Positions 11,842 to 24,788 of a stretch of 64,000 nucleotides of DNA are shown one piece after another (within the stretch, counting starts at the first letter, position 1; the number at the start of each line of letters is the position of its first letter). Under the pieces are notes generated by a model. It made no database searches. It was given only the letters and a program-made list of their open reading frames with translations, and was not told the origin of the DNA. Source of the DNA: Alnus glutinosa (lineage: Eukaryota; Streptophyta; Magnoliopsida; Fagales; Betulaceae); NCBI RefSeq assembly GCF_958979055.1, contig NC_084891.1:25319501-25383500 (forward strand). Direction: 5' to 3'. The translations under genes were made by a program, and so were the position numbers.

Positions 11842-12724
11842 TTCTGCCTAACCAAGGTTCGTCCCTGACCGAGAGCACACCGCCTTTGTGGACAATGCTG
11901 CTCTCCTTTTTCCAGTTCCAGAGGACTCTGGGAATGAGCGAAAATTGATAAAAATAGGTATCCCACGTGTCGTCATGGAGATTACCAGAAGATTCTTACG
12001 CGGCTTCTACTTGTCATTGTCCATTTTGCATTCGCAGCTATGCTGCCATCTCAGCACTTGTGTCTCTTTGTCAAGTGCCATGTATGAATGAATAAAGGGC
12101 ATTCACAAATTTCACTAGCAGACATTTTCTACAGTAAAAAAAAAGAAAAAAAAAAAGTGATTTATTTCTTCCTCCGTCCTTCTCTCGTTCTCTCTCTTAA
12201 CGTATAACACATCTAAAAAAAAGTTATTTAATAGACTATAATTAAATAGTAATACTATTTAATCGATTTTTTTCTATTATTGTAATACAACTAAGTGATG
12301 TAACTATGAAAATTAATCATTAAATCAGTACTTATAAAAAAAAAATAAAAAGTTATTTTTATTTTAGTGTTGGTTTATCCCAATTATATAGTCTACTAAA
12401 TAATATATCACATTATAAAAATCCCCGTATAAATAAATGGCAGAAATTCTTTCTTTTTTGTCTTGATTGAGTTTGGGGGAGAATCTATCTTGGGTCGACA
12501 CCGGCTTGCACATATTCCTAGTTTTCCAAGTTCCATTTGTTCGTTTCTACAAAGCCAATGCCATTTGTTCTTAGTATCTATCGAGAATGAGTCTCCGAGG
12601 TGGTTCTGCCCCACCAAAACATTGTGCTTGTCATTCTATTAATATATCATACGTACGCCTCACCCCCAACACAATCTGTGTACGTACCATCTCAGCGGGT
12701 GTCTGCGTGTGAAGATCGGGATCC
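11842..12724. promoter_or_regulatory. Divergent upstream region, NDUFS4 / EXO70
   Basis: There are 883 bp between the two start codons. The NDUFS4 side is GC-richer; the middle (about 12130-12430) is AT-rich with A runs. No open frame is convincing. It must hold the promoters of both genes; individual elements were not assigned. Confidence 0.5.
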
Positions 12725-15027
12725 ATGGCGCTCAAGGAAGAGGATTCAACTCTTTCTAAGCTCGAGTCAGCGTGTTCAGATTTGAAAATCCTGTTGCAAA
12801 CGTCAGCCAAAATGGACGAAAGCCTTGAAAACATGGACAAAAAGCTTGACCTTGTGGATGAATCTCTTTCAACGGCCTCAAGAAGAGTGGCTCCTTTACA
12901 GTCCTTAGCCATGGCCAAGAAAGCCCTCGACACGCGAATCAACCGCGCCGTCACTCCCGCTCTTACTCTCCTCGACAGCTTCAAACTCTGCGAGTCTCTC
13001 CAGGACAACCTCCTCGAACTCTCATCCAATTTATCATCCGAAAAAACACCCAGAAATCGGCTCAGGAAACTTCTCGAGTACGTGGACTACGTCGATCAGC
13101 TGAATGCCGCCATTAACGGGATCAGTCAAGAGGGAGAACCGGTGATTCAGAAGCTTCAAGAAGTGGTGGAGTTCTTGAGCAGGACGAAGGCGACGGATCA
13201 GTATAGAACGCACCGTCTCAGACAAACTCTGGCTACTCTGAAAGCTCTCTATGAATCTGAGGTTGATGCGATGAAATTTGATGGGCTTCTTGATGAGGCT
13301 CTGTTGAATTTGCAGGACGAGTATGAGAGTATATTAGAGCAGTTAAGGCATCGGAATATAGGGGAAGCAGGGACAGTGACATCTGATCTGGGTACGGATC
13401 TGGAGGTTGAAGTTCTTCGACGAATTTCGGAGACTCTAGCTGCCAACGATTGTCTCGACATATGTATTGGCATCTTTGTCAAGGTACGTGAGATGTTTCC
13501 TCTCGCTTCAAGCATGTAACTATTTTTTCCTTGTCTTTAACTAAAACTTAACTTTAGTAAATTTTCTTTATATATATAGTTATTCAGATTAGAAACTGTA
13601 CGTAGTAATTAATAACCATAAGATTTCATTAGTCTGTTGTTGGTTAGATTTTGATCTTCAACTACTCTGATGACTGACATGTGTTATGCATTTTTGTCAT
13701 CCGGCAGGTGAGATACAGAAGGGTAGCCAAAGCACTGATGCGGCTAAGCCCAGATTACCTAAGAACATACAGACCCGAAGAAATCGACGAGATGGAATGG
13801 GAGAGCTTGGAGACGGCGATAACCCTTTGGATCCAACACTTGGAACTCGCACTCAAAACAGTGCTCGTATCAGAAAAGAAATTCTGCAACCAAGTTCTTG
13901 GGAAAATCATGGACGGACTGGTCTGGCCAGAATGCTTTGTCAAAATCGCCGACAAAATCATGGCAGTCTTCTTCCGATTCGGAGAGGGCGTTGCCAGGAG
14001 CAGCAAAGAGCCCCACAAGCTGTTCAAGCTCTTGGACATGTTCGACTCTTTGGAAAAACTCAAACCCGATTTCTCAGAGACTTTCGGCGGCGAAGCCGGA
14101 GCAGATATCTGTACGCGGTTCCGAGAACTTACAAAGCTCCTCGTAAACTCTTCAAGCAAAGTGTTTTGGGAATTCGGCCTCAAAATCGAAGGCAATTCAG
14201 ATGGTTTTCCTCCGCCACAAGACGGCTCGGTCCCCAAAGTCGTCAGATACACCATTAACTTCCTCAAAAACCTCGCGGCCGACAATTACAGAGCACCCAT
14301 GGCCATGGTTCTCCGAACAGAGCAAATATGGAAAGCGGGCATTTTCTCGAAACCCGAAACGGACGAGAACTTACTCAAAGACGCCATTTCGAACGTCATG
14401 GACGCTCTTCAGAGAAACGTCGAAAGCAAAAGGTCGCACTACAAGGACAAAATCCTCCCCCACATATTTGCCATGAACACCTACTGGTACATCTACATGA
14501 GGACGAGAAACACGGAGCTAGGAGACCTTTTGGGAGAGCAATACATGAAAACCAAGTACAAGGCTGTCGCGGAGGAATCAGCGTACATGTATCAGAATCA
14601 AGCGTGGGGACATCTTGTGAGGCTGCTAGACAAAGAAGACTTGAAGAGGCTGCAACGCAAGGAGGCCCTGGGAAGCATAGTAAGAGGAAAAATGGAGGCA
14701 TTTTTGAAGGGTTTAGACGAGATCTCACAGAGGCACAGAGGGTCTTACAGCATTCCTGATTTGGATCTGAGGGAGCAGATTAAGCAATCCACCATGAAGC
14801 TTCTGGTGCCGCCTTATTCTGAGTTCTTGAACACGTTCTCGGCTGTGTTACAGGGGAAACAGTATGTGCAGCAAATAGAAGGGTTGCTGGGTCAGATTTT
14901 TGAGGGTGACGATGTGAAACTGAAGAGGCGGTATTCCAGAGATCGGATAGGCGGGGGCAATTCATTGACCCTTGAGGGAGAGATCAGGGATTTTCGACGG
15001 TCCAGATCAAATATTAGCGATATGTGA
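12725..15027 (+). CDS. EXO70: Exocyst subunit EXO70 family protein, probably EXO70I
   Basis: EXO70 subunits tether secretory vesicles to the plasma membrane as part of the octameric exocyst. Two exons, 12725-13483 and 13708-15027, join in phase 0 (donor AAG|GTACGT, acceptor CAG|GTGAGA) to 692 residues, normal for the family. The N-terminal 250 residues are helical and coiled-coil-like. The C-terminal Exo70 domain has typical family stretches such as HIFAMNTYWYIYMRTRN, LVPPYSEFLNTF and KYKAVAEESAYMYQ. The N-terminal half (INRAVTPA, YRTHRLRQTL, LDICIGIFVKVR) looks most like the EXO70G/I branch. EXO70I is known from Medicago as required for the periarbuscular membrane in mycorrhiza and is absent from Arabidopsis. 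The subclade call is inference; the family call is secure. The start is the first ATG after a stop-rich AT region. Confidence 0.93.
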
Positions 15028-15260
15028 AACCTTAGTATTGTCGTCCGATTGGTATAGTATTCTGGTCGTTGTTGGGTGATAATAGGTAGAGATATGGCGT
15101 TTTGTGTGGTATCGACTGTAGATAATTTGTGTCTTTTTTTTTTTTTTTGTCTCTTTTTGTTTTTTAAGACAAATGTTGAAAATATATATGACAACTAAAT
15201 AAAGAAATTTCCCTTAAGAAGTTTCTTTGTTTTTTCTTTCCTTTTTTATTAGAAAATATT

Positions 15261-15263
<3 letters not shown>

Positions 15264-15343
<80 letters not shown>
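15264..15343. repeat. (TA)n microsatellite, about 80 bp
   Basis: Uninterrupted TA units, 200 bp downstream of the EXO70 stop codon. Confidence 0.95.
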
Positions 15344-15345
<2 letters not shown>

Positions 15346-16223
15346 TAACATAGTAAGAAATTGTCGCATGTAATTAATAAGGTTTTTTTAATACTTTTTT
15401 AGTACTCGTGGTTTGCTATTATATCAAATAGCCATCGAGATTACAAAGTATCACAAATAATATATGTAAACATATAGTTGAACCTTTCATTCATGTTCCG
15501 TTTAAAAACTTAACGGAATTGTAAAGACCTATCAAAACCAAACAAGTGTTCCTCCTATAACATTATTATGCCATGACAGCATTATTAAAAAATAACAAAT
15601 TTTAAAACAAAATTACAAAATACATTAGTCGGTGTACAAACGGTTATAACTTGTGGTTATTGACTAAAATCATTAACCACTAACCACCTAAGTAGCTATT
15701 GCATTTTACCAACCGCAACCAATAACTACTTAGGCAGAGGCAGTTATTTTTATAACCATCGGTTAGCGATTAACTACTTTCGCTTAGACAGGTAACGGTC
15801 GCAGTTATAAGCGGTTAATATTTTAAAATGGTTATATAAGCTTCGTTTGTAAACTCCTACCCTCAGGAAAGCAGGGGAGATTGCGGGGTAATTCATGCGG
15901 ATCCAAAAAAAAATATTTGCTTTTTTTATTTTTATTTTTATTTTTATTTGTATTAATCAAAACTTTCTCGTGCATCACCGATTATCGGCTATCAAAAAAA
16001 TCAACGCCGAGGACACATGGCACCGTTACTGCTGTGTACACTCACTGCACTCGATCAGATACTGAAATTACATTCTTACTCCCCACATTCTTAGACTGCA
16101 CGTTGTCAATAGCTTGTACGACTTCGGTGTCATGTTCTACCTTCTTGCCACAGTCCCAGACTCAAATCACTTGGAAGAATAATTCCCATCCCTTCAGGAA
16201 TCTACCAAAGATCCCCCTTTATC

Positions 16224-16247
16224 CTCTCTCTCTCTCTCTCTCTCTCT
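16224..16247. repeat. (TC)n in F-box 5' leader
   Basis: About 12 TC units roughly 80 bp upstream of the start codon. CT tracts are common in plant 5' leaders. Confidence 0.85.
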
Positions 16248-16327
16248 TGTGTTTGCCCAGTAATTTCCATTTTCTCGATATAATCTTCAACTTCCCGAGA
16301 AAATCTTTTCCAACTCCGACAGAGAAA

Positions 16328-18796
16328 ATGGCGAATCCCAGAACCGATCAAACAGGCGGTGCTTCCATTTCCTTCACCGACTTCCCCGAGGACGTCCAGC
16401 TCTGCATCCTCTCGTTCCTGAACCCCTGCGAGATTGCCGCCTTCGCCTGCACCTCCAAACGCTTCGTCTCGCTCTGCCGGAACGACGCCAAGCTCTGGTT
16501 CACCATGTGCGACCGGCGGTGGGGCTCCGAGACCCAGATCAGGAAATGGGGCAACGGCAAGATCGCCTACCGACTCCTCTACAATGCCCTCGACGAGTGG
16601 GAGAATCTCATCGGCTTCTGGCGACGGAGCGGCCCGGGAGCCGCCGGAATCTGGTCTACGCCGTTGGTTTTCTTCGAGTGGGGCCCGTCGTTCCTCACCG
16701 GTTTCAGGGTTTCCCCGTCGAAAGACAGAACGTACAGTGTCAGAAAGTCTCCGTTTTTGTGGATGAGCGTCTCACCGGAGGGCCAGGTCGTGAACTTTCT
16801 CGACCCCGACGGTCGGTCCGACTTATCCAATGGTTTCGGGACCGAATTGGATTTCTCAGACAACAATTTGGTGCAGGCCAATGTCAGTTTCATGGGGAAG
16901 ACCCATTTGGTTGTGGAGGAGAACACGAGCTCTGCGAGTTGGAGTCCTCAGGAGCAAAGGAAAAATGGGATTCAGAGGAGTTCGAGCACGGAGAGCCTTC
17001 GCGGCGGGGACGATGATATAGAGGACATGATCGGAACCGAGAGTGGGTCTCCCGGTAGCTTACCGGACCGGCTGATGTCGGAGATTTATCAGCATTTGGC
17101 GAACCGGACGAGCCCAAATGGTGGGGATAAGAGGAGGCAGAGGAGGAGAGAAAAGGAGAGGCAGGGGAGGAGGAGGTGGGAGCCGGAGCATTTCGTCAAG
17201 ATTGTGAATTGCTCGCCCATGCCGTCACGGCCTTTGCAGGGCCTCTGGAAGGTATGTTCCAACGCTTTCTATTCCCTATCGTGCTTTTCTTCATCAAATA
17301 ATAATTGGAGTTTTTAGGGAACAGTGTTGTTGATCATTTTGGTAAAAGTGTTGTCCTGGTGCGGTTTAGACTTTAGTCAGTTGAGTGTTGGCTAGGGATC
17401 CATATGCCAGCAATTTGTTGGCGGATTCCTAGCAATCCCGACAATAAAGGTGAGAGAGCTCTTAAGGGCCACTTGCCCGCGGAGGGGCAGGCAGCCGCAG
17501 GCTGTCCGACACCTACTTGCAGCCTGCCTCCTGCTCGGGCTGGTAGTTCCACATAAACTTTCTCACATTTATTGCCGCAAGCAGCAAAATTTCTGGGATA
17601 TGCTGTTTGAATACCTTGGAGTCCAGTACCTACCCCGGCTACCCGTACTTGTTTCTATGTTGTTATGTGCACGTGCATATGGATGGGACTCCTTGCTGAT
17701 GGTAATGACTCAAAGCTTCTCTTTAGTTTGTATTATTGAAGACTAGAATATGGAGGAATATGTGGGCTACTTGGAAACCACCCATCATAGCTTATGAGAG
17801 TGAGGATCAAATAAAAGTGAGCTGTAGCTACCTATTTGAAACATGAAAGCAGGTGGGAATGTATATGTTCATGAACGAACCCTGCATCTATTTTTGGAAG
17901 CCATTATATCGATCATTGGTTAATCAAGCTCGTTGTCGACAGACTTTGTGATGTCCTTGAAGGCACAGAGTCTAATCATCTTGATTGTAGCTCTCTTCTA
18001 ACTCGTGATCCATTTTCGAGCTTAACGCCTTGTTTGTGAATTGAAAACGACCATTGCGAATCAGTGTGTATGTTGATTTTGAATGCCACCATTTGACAGT
18101 CTTCTGAAAATGAACTGACAAAACTAGGACCCAGCTGGTTGAGAAACACATTTAGTTGAAGAAATCATGTGAGTATGGACTGCTGTGGTATCATCAAACT
18201 GATTTTTTTTTTTCCTTCCTGTTTACTTTTTCCATTATTTCTCCCGTATTACCCATTAAGTATCATGATTGGACGATGGTTAATGCATGTGAGATCTTCA
18301 TCACGGCTTATCTTCCTGCATTCCATTGCAGGGAATTTGTGGTGACATGAGCCTGGATTTCTATCTTGTGACATATGACGACATAGGGGGCATCGCCTGC
18401 CGAAGGGTTGGAGACTCCTCCGAACGAGTTTCTAGTTGTGCTCCTGTATTCTGGACATCAAATGCTACGTTTATAGAGTCTCCATTTTCCCCCGAGGAAG
18501 AATATTTGTATGATACTCGCATGCATGTTCGACCACTTGAAGCAGCAAATTACTTTCACGGAGAACTCCTTTCTGCAGAAAGTGAGATGGTGTCTCGCAT
18601 TCTTTACATCAACTCAAGTTACGATTTAGTTATACCAGGAAGTACTGCAAATCCTCGGCGTGCCGAAGGAAGGATTTGGCAGTACAATAATGGTACATTT
18701 GGTTTTGGGTTTCTTCGGGACAATTTTATAATAGACCTGAAGCATATTGCCGAAAATGGTTGTATTCTTGATACGATGGAGCTCTGTAGTGATTAA
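16328..18796 (+). CDS. F-box protein (At3g12350-like)
   Basis: F-box proteins are the substrate receptors of SCF ubiquitin ligases. Exons 16328-17251 and 18332-18796 join in phase 0 (GGAAG|GTATG, TGCAG|GGAATT) to 462 residues. The F-box is at about 16-62: [20 protein letters not shown], then CTSKRF and LWFTMC. The remainder has a conserved tryptophan-rich plant domain ([20 protein letters not shown]), a low-complexity basic stretch at about 270-288 ([15 protein letters not shown]), and a C-terminal domain in exon 2 ending [13 protein letters not shown] chose the ATG at 16328 because upstream frame from 15881 is leader-like and the Met starts MANPRT just before the F-box. The substrate is unknown. 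Resemblance to Arabidopsis At3g12350 is from memory. Confidence 0.9.
17457..17560. repeat. GC-rich inverted repeat in F-box intron
   Basis: GGCAGGCAGCCGCAGGC and GCAGCCTGCCTCCTGC can pair around a short spacer. This patch is far more GC-rich than the surrounding intron. It may be a MITE remnant; nothing coding is seen. Confidence 0.4.
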
Positions 18797-19691
18797 TTTT
18801 CTTATCTGGGATCATTCTTGTACATGCCATTTGTGCACTGTGTACTATAGGTATTATGGATATCAATTCTTTTGATAATATCCTTCTGTCATGATGTTCC
18901 TCTCTCTCTCTCTCTCTCTCCACTTTGTAGGTTTCTATATATGGATCATAGAGATCCATGATGATAATTATTAATTCAACGGGCTTTACCATCTCAAGGT
19001 TCTAAATTTTTGTACAGAGGTTCCCTAGTTACTCCATATCGGAATTCACTGCAATTTCTTGTCCGACAGTAATTATGAAAGGCTCCCGACGAAGCCCATC
19101 TGGTTAGGCTTCATTGGGACCTCTCACAATTGCCTGTCTGATTGCATTACAATCAGGATAAGTAATTGCAAAGGGTTTTAGAAACACGTGCAATCGGACA
19201 GACAATTGTGAGAAGCACTCGGTCTAGCATTCCCTTCATCTTTCTAAAGAGAATGCCCCTTAACATATGTTTCTTGCTATGCTGAAAACCAATTATGCAT
19301 CCTTGCAAATTTCGACATTAACTTTTATATAGGCAAGCAGCTGGAATGTAGGGAAGAAGAAATATTGTAAAGCAGAAAGGGAGAAAGTGTGGGATCATCA
19401 ACATTTATTGAAAATGGAACACAATAAGAGTTAACAACAGAACATCAATACTTGTTCACTGTATCACGTGCTGGGAATCGAGTAGGTATTGGCATCCATT
19501 TGAGCATCCACGATCTTCTTGCAACAAACCCCATAAAACAACAAATGAAGGCGCGCACACTTCAACAGGAAATATTAAGAAGTCTATCTGCATTCTAAGC
19601 AAAAGGCCTAAAATCGGTACACCAATCGGACGGAGGGCGGATAGAAACACATGATGGGAAGGCAAAAAACCAGAAGTAGATGTCAAGCAAA
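18797..19691. other. Convergent intergenic region, F-box / WLIM1
   Basis: Shared 3' flank of two convergent genes. It contains a (CT)n tract at 18898-18921 and an inverted repeat at 19131-19218. No gene is seen. Confidence 0.5.
19131..19218. repeat. Inverted repeat, probable MITE core
   Basis: TCTCACAATTGCCTGTCTGA on the left pairs with the right arm TCGGACAGACAATTGTGAGA around a spacer of about 35 bp. It could fold into a hairpin if transcribed as part of either 3' UTR. Confidence 0.55.
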
Positions 19692-21141
19692 TCATGTCTC
19701 GGCAGCAACTTCCCTGCCATTGGATTTCTCATTCGTTGCATCCTTCTCATGATCTCCCTCAAGCTGGCTCAAGTTGCCCTTTTCCTTGATGAGTTGAGTG
19801 TGGTGGTATTTGCAGTAGAGTCGGCCCTCGTGTGCAATGTAGTTGGATGGGCTGATTACACACCCTCCATGGCAGCATTTGAAACAGCTCTTGTGATAAG
19901 GAGTCCCATTTACAGTAACCTTAGAAAGAGAGCGTCATTTTCCAATATTATGTATGATGTTCATGAATTGTATTGAAGGACATTCAGAAAATCGAAAATT
20001 GTTGATTACCTTCTCAGTTGGATAGACGGTGTTTTTGCAGCCGACACATTTGTCTCTGGTTCCACCAAACATACTTGAAACCTTATTTGCGGTGGGTTTC
20101 TGCAAAAGTAAATCAACATTAGTAGCAGGTACTATGAGCTCTTTAGGATGCCTGAGCAAGCACCTAGATTTAGGGCCGCTTTGAGTTTGTTATTTCAAAA
20201 TGTGCGATCTAAAAATAACATCAAGAAGTGTTTGGTAAAATCGCGGTTGTTTTAAAAAGCACTCCCAAACTATACGTTTTTTGAGATTCGGCAATTTTCG
20301 CCTGGAAAATCCCATTACCTCGCCATCAACAGGTTTCTCCGGTTTTGCAATTTTTGGTGTCCCTGAAACCATGGTTTGGAACAGAAAGAAGTCAGATTGA
20401 GCAACTGAGCAGAGTTAAGACTCTAGCTGAACTCATGTTTGTTACCTTCAAAGCTTTTGTCAAGGCTGCCAGTTCTTTTGAACAGCTGATCAAAGTGTGG
20501 CCTGCAATAGAGAACTCCCTCAAAGGAATTGTAATTGCCGAGCTGCAAACGGATCTATACGTTAATGGGTCGTATATGAGATCTGTAAGCGATAAAATCA
20601 TATTATCCTTATATATAAATTGGGCAATTGGTCTAATCTGGTGGGTTAAAGCCATCGATTCGATCAGAGAAAGTTGAAAGAGTCAAATATTGGAAGATTA
20701 GATTGTTCTGAGCACAAAAAACTTGGATCCTTATCAATCTTTGGAGGCAAACCAGCCTGGACGGCCTCCTTTCGTCTAAAAAAGTAAGAAATTCTTTCTT
20801 TTGGGGAGGGGAGGAAGAAGAAGAAGGAAAAAGAACAGATCGGAACTCAAACCCAGAGACAAGAACAATATAAAAAAACAAGTGGGAAATGGTAGTAATT
20901 AGTAAATAGTACTTTTCATGGTAGCATCATAAGCTCTTGTCCTGTCACAATGACTGAATCAACAATAGATCAATGACCCGGAAGTTGAATTAAACGCAGC
21001 GTTTACCTTGAGAGTTCCTTTGCAGTGATGGCATCGGAAGCAGGCTTTGTGGTAGATGCGGTTGTCGGCGGTTAGCTTATCAACGAGATAAACAGTCTTG
21101 TCACAGGCCATGCACTTCTGGGTTGTTCCTGCAAACGCCAT
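19692..21141 (-). CDS. WLIM1: LIM domain protein WLIM1, actin-bundling
   Basis: Plant LIM proteins bind and bundle actin filaments; some also act in the nucleus. Exons, minus strand: 21141-21007, 20542-20446, 20362-20319, 20099-20010, 19919-19692. They join in frame to 197 residues, normal for the family. The first LIM domain has zinc ligands C10, C13, H31, C34, C37, C40, C58 and H61. The second has C110, C113, H131, C134, C137, C142, C158 and H161, with the plant-specific four-residue gap before C142. All ligands are intact. The linker has TPKIAKPEKPVDGE, typical of WLIM1. Exon 3 is 44 nt. The start is the ATG giving MAFAGTTQKCMAC; an upstream in-frame extension to 21171 is not typical. It converges on the F-box gene. 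Confidence 0.95.
20173..20268. mobile_element. Decayed Tourist-like MITE in WLIM1 intron
   Basis: Preceded by TTA, it begins GGGCCGCTTTGAG and contains AATGTGCGAT and GTGTTTGGTAAAATCGCGG. These words are shared with the complete copies at 24789-25108 and 36964-37280. The right side AGCACTCCCAAACTA is an inverted match. It is shorter than the full family length of about 320 bp. Confidence 0.4.
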
Positions 21142-24100
21142 GTGTCCTAGCAAATGCACCAGAATTGCCAATTGGGCTCTCTTTTCTGCTCTCTTAGAGA
21201 GAGTTTTTGGAGGAGTTGTTCAACTGGGAGGAGAAAACATGTGGGGAGGGAGATAAGAAGAGGAGCTGACAGACAAGTGTGAGTTGCAGCCTGCAGGAGA
21301 TTGGTGAGACCAAAAGTAGACTTTCAGATGATTAAAGTTAGTGGCATTTGGCAATTGTCAATCATTTTGTCCAAATTTTAAGCACCTAACCACCTTTGTC
21401 TCTCTGATATTTTTAACTCTCTCTGTCCTCTAAACTTTGCAAATAAATTAATTAAAATAAAATTTAAGGGCACGATCTGAAATTCTGTTAAAGGGACTGC
21501 ATATATTTTATAATAAAATCCAAACCAGTAATGATAAAATGGAGAACTGGTTTTAATTACTTTTATTATTATTATCTAAACAGTCCAAACTATATATGTT
21601 TTTGAAGAAACTTATAATAAAATGGTAAATAAGAAAAATAGCGGAAAAAGTAGAAAATGGAGGCAAGAGACGTCCACGTTTACCACTAGAGACGAGCTCA
21701 ATATGACTACATTTTCACTCTTATTGCTCGATGATATTTACAGTACAATTTACTCATATTTTAGGAGAATTGAGATAATGAAGATAAGATAATTGTGGAT
21801 TGATTTGATTAGGATTAAACTTGATAACAGTGAATTGTGATAAATAAATCTCCATTTATAATAAATTATTTTAATTCCTTACCATTTATTCCAAATATTT
21901 CATCATTTGAGTAGTAGGAAGAGGTGAAGTCCTACGAAGACAGTGCCCTACTGCATATTGATGCCTTAAAAGACCTGTATTATGGAATTGGTATTTATAA
22001 GTTCATCCACACCTCAGTTTCCCATCTGCTGATTTATAGAATTAAATGTAGAGTAAGATAGACATTGATTTTAACATAAATATGTGCCTGTCATATACGT
22101 ACGGACAGGGACGGAATCGAAATTTTTCATACAAAGAAACCAAATAATGAATGTATACTTCAGAGGTCGCCTTGTTAGAGATGATGACTCGTATTCTAAG
22201 TGATAAAATGACATTGGTGTTTGGTACAAAGGCCTCGTGGATGGAACGGAAACAAGACCGACTCTGTTTTTGCCCGAAGAAGGGGGTAGATGCTTCGATG
22301 GGGTGGCAATGGTTCCAGTTAAAAAGAAAAACAATAATCTTGTCCAAATGGGAAAATGAAACTGATAGAGAAATGATGAGTAACATGTTCTCTGAAAAAA
22401 TCATTAAAAAAAATTGGACTTGAAAAATTCTGTTTAATTCTCATTAACTAAATATTTTCTTTGTTTTTCAAAATATGAGGCCCCGTGGGCTGTCAAATGC
22501 CAGCAGTTCATCACTCAACTCCTAGCTGGCCTACTTCCATTATGAAAGTATTTCTTTCTCATATTCTCTTCGTTTACAAGCAAGGAGAGTCTCTAAAGTG
22601 CATTTCTTTTTACAGCCATGGACAATGAGACCCCCAGTACATGCCCTGGACAAGGCCATGTGATGGTGAGCTTTTACCAAAGGATAAGTCAGAAAATCAA
22701 ACAGAATACGATCCCACGCACGGTCACAATCACTCTTTCACTTTGTTAAATTATCATTTATTCTAAAGGAATAAATTAATTAATCACAATCGCTCTTCAC
22801 CTCGAACGCCCCGGCTCCTTCAATTTGTTAGATCATCGCTTATTCCAAAAGTTTAAACTAATCGTTTAAAAGGATCGGACTATATGATACATAATATGCT
22901 GAGGCAATGGCACATGAGCCTGAAATGATGGAGTTAACTAGTCTTTTTGATTTTCCACCTCACTCAATGATGGAAAGAGATGAATATCTGCCAGCTTTAT
23001 TTCCTCCATCAATGTCCCACAATCTTGCTTCATGAACTTGGCCGGACCATAGATCTGGTGGTTAACAACTTGGCACTGATTGGACCCGGGATGCTTGAAA
23101 ATGGTGTGGACGTCTGGTCCAATCTCATATCATATCCTCTACAAGCAAATCTCTTGACATCCCATTAGAGATTTAAAAATGAAACTTTTTATTCATATTA
23201 TATAGTGCAAAAAATATCTTTATACCCTAGGTTTAACAATTAAAAAAAAAAAAATTCCAATTTTATCGGATTGTTCATATTATTAAGATTATCAATTTTC
23301 AATCTAAACACCACATATGTATATATATTGAAACCCAAGAAAGCATAAAATTAATCAACACGATAATTTTGCTAACGGAGTGGAAACTTTTAATTAACTC
23401 TTAAAAAAAAAAAAACTACTTTAGGGACTAACCAATCCCATAGATATTCACGATGTTACAAATTGATCGACTTACAAGACATTTGTAACTCACGACTCAA
23501 TTTGCAATTCTGGCAAACGACTTGTTCACCTCCCACCGCAGTGGTTTTAGAACTTCTAACATTCTCTTACAAATATCACATTCACGAACAAACATTATCC
23601 CCTGCAACCCAAAACTCTAGGAACTGGTTTATCTATGTTTATTGATGAAAATCAAGGAGAAGCTTTTTATCTGTCTAGGCTCAAAAGTATTCAGTTTCTC
23701 TCTAAAGTTTTTTGAATATATAGCCTCTCTATCTATGAAAATGATGTCTCAGTAAGCTTATATAGGTATGGTGAAATCTGGGTTTTAAAAAGTAAGTCGG
23801 CTACTAAAAAAAGAGCATGTTACGAGTTTGTTTGAACGAGACTACGAATAAGGCTCTCGAGTTTTAGTATTAAGACTTGATGCATCATCTCATTCAAATT
23901 AAATTCGAACAAAGCCAGTTTTGAGCTAGTAAAAGTTGGATTTGAAAAACTTTTTTGTGAAATATATAAGTTGTAGTCATTTGAATTAACTTTTCAACAC
24001 CACCCATCTTGCCTTCATCTAATGTCGAAATCAAAAGTTATGTTATTCATCTAATCGGAGCAAAGACCGATTAGGTCTTGGCTAGACATTATTCATAAAT

Positions 24101-24249
24101 TAACTTGAATTTTTCATGTTTTGGACTAACTTTTACATCTACTTAACTCTTAAATTTAAATATTACAACCTAAAAACCATGTTTTAACACCTGGATTTGC
24201 CAGAGGATATATAAAACGACTTCCGCTATACGAAATTCATGTGTTAATG
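21142..24249. other. Intergenic, no gene seen
   Basis: WLIM1 leader and promoter lie at the left (a CT/GA-rich part at 21175-21250). The rest is AT-rich. Frames at 22042-22423 (both strands) and 22980-23168 do not resemble known proteins. A hAT-style word CAGGGACGGAAT occurs at about 22105 but no partner end was found. Confidence 0.45.
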
Positions 24250-24747
24250 AAAATTACATTTAACCCATCCAAGCTTATACCCTATTTGCAATCACTTCCA
24301 AACTTTAAAAGTGACAATTGACCCTCTTAAATTATTTAGCCTTTCACTTTGCCCTCTATATTAAATTTTTCTACTAACTCCAACAGAAGATGTGTCACGT
24401 GCGATATGCATGATAGCAACAACTATCAGTCAAAAGGCTTATATTCTAAATGGCTAGGACACGTTGCTCTTGTTTGACCGGCCTATATTCTACTTAAATT
24501 ATTTATTTTATCCCGGTAAAATTATAATTATGTCTTTTGATTAAAAATAAAAATTAAAAATTAAAAAAACAAAACAAATTTGAGTCAAATGAACAATTTG
24601 AGTCACATGACTCAATTGTCACTTAACTTAGAAAATGTTGATCAAGCAGATAAAGTGAAAGAACTTAATAATTTTTGTCGCTTTATAAAGTTTAAAAGTG
24701 ATTGCAAATAGACTTTAAGTTTGAGAGGACTTAGCGTAATTTTTTCC
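24250..24747. mobile_element. Foldback element, about 500 bp
   Basis: The left arm (CTATTTGCAATCACTTCC, then AACTTTAAAAGTGACAATTG, then CTTTCACTTTGCC) is repeated in inverse at the right end (AAAGTGAAAG, AAGTTTAAAAGTGATTGC, AAATAG). Arms are imperfect over about 100 bp with a non-coding interior. Probably an old Mutator-like or unclassified MITE. Confidence 0.5.
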
Positions 24748-24788
24748 TTTTTTCTATTTTTTTTCTTGTTTTAATGTAATTACTCTTA

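Larger units (their letters stand above)
15028..16327. other. Intergenic, upstream of F-box gene
   Basis: Holds EXO70 3' flank, a long (TA)n run, and at about 15630-15840 a segment with repeated GGTTA/TAACC words (AACCACTAACCAC, GCGGTTAATA) that resembles a decayed hAT-type repeat. The F-box leader begins somewhere after about 15900. Confidence 0.45.

Noticed and set aside
13249-14728. Long antisense and shifted frames across the EXO70 exons
   Set aside because: Shadows of the real coding frame with no independent support.
22042-22423. Overlapping 120-, 87- and 90-aa frames
   Set aside because: All three are mutually overlapping in AT-rich DNA, with no conserved motif or splice context.
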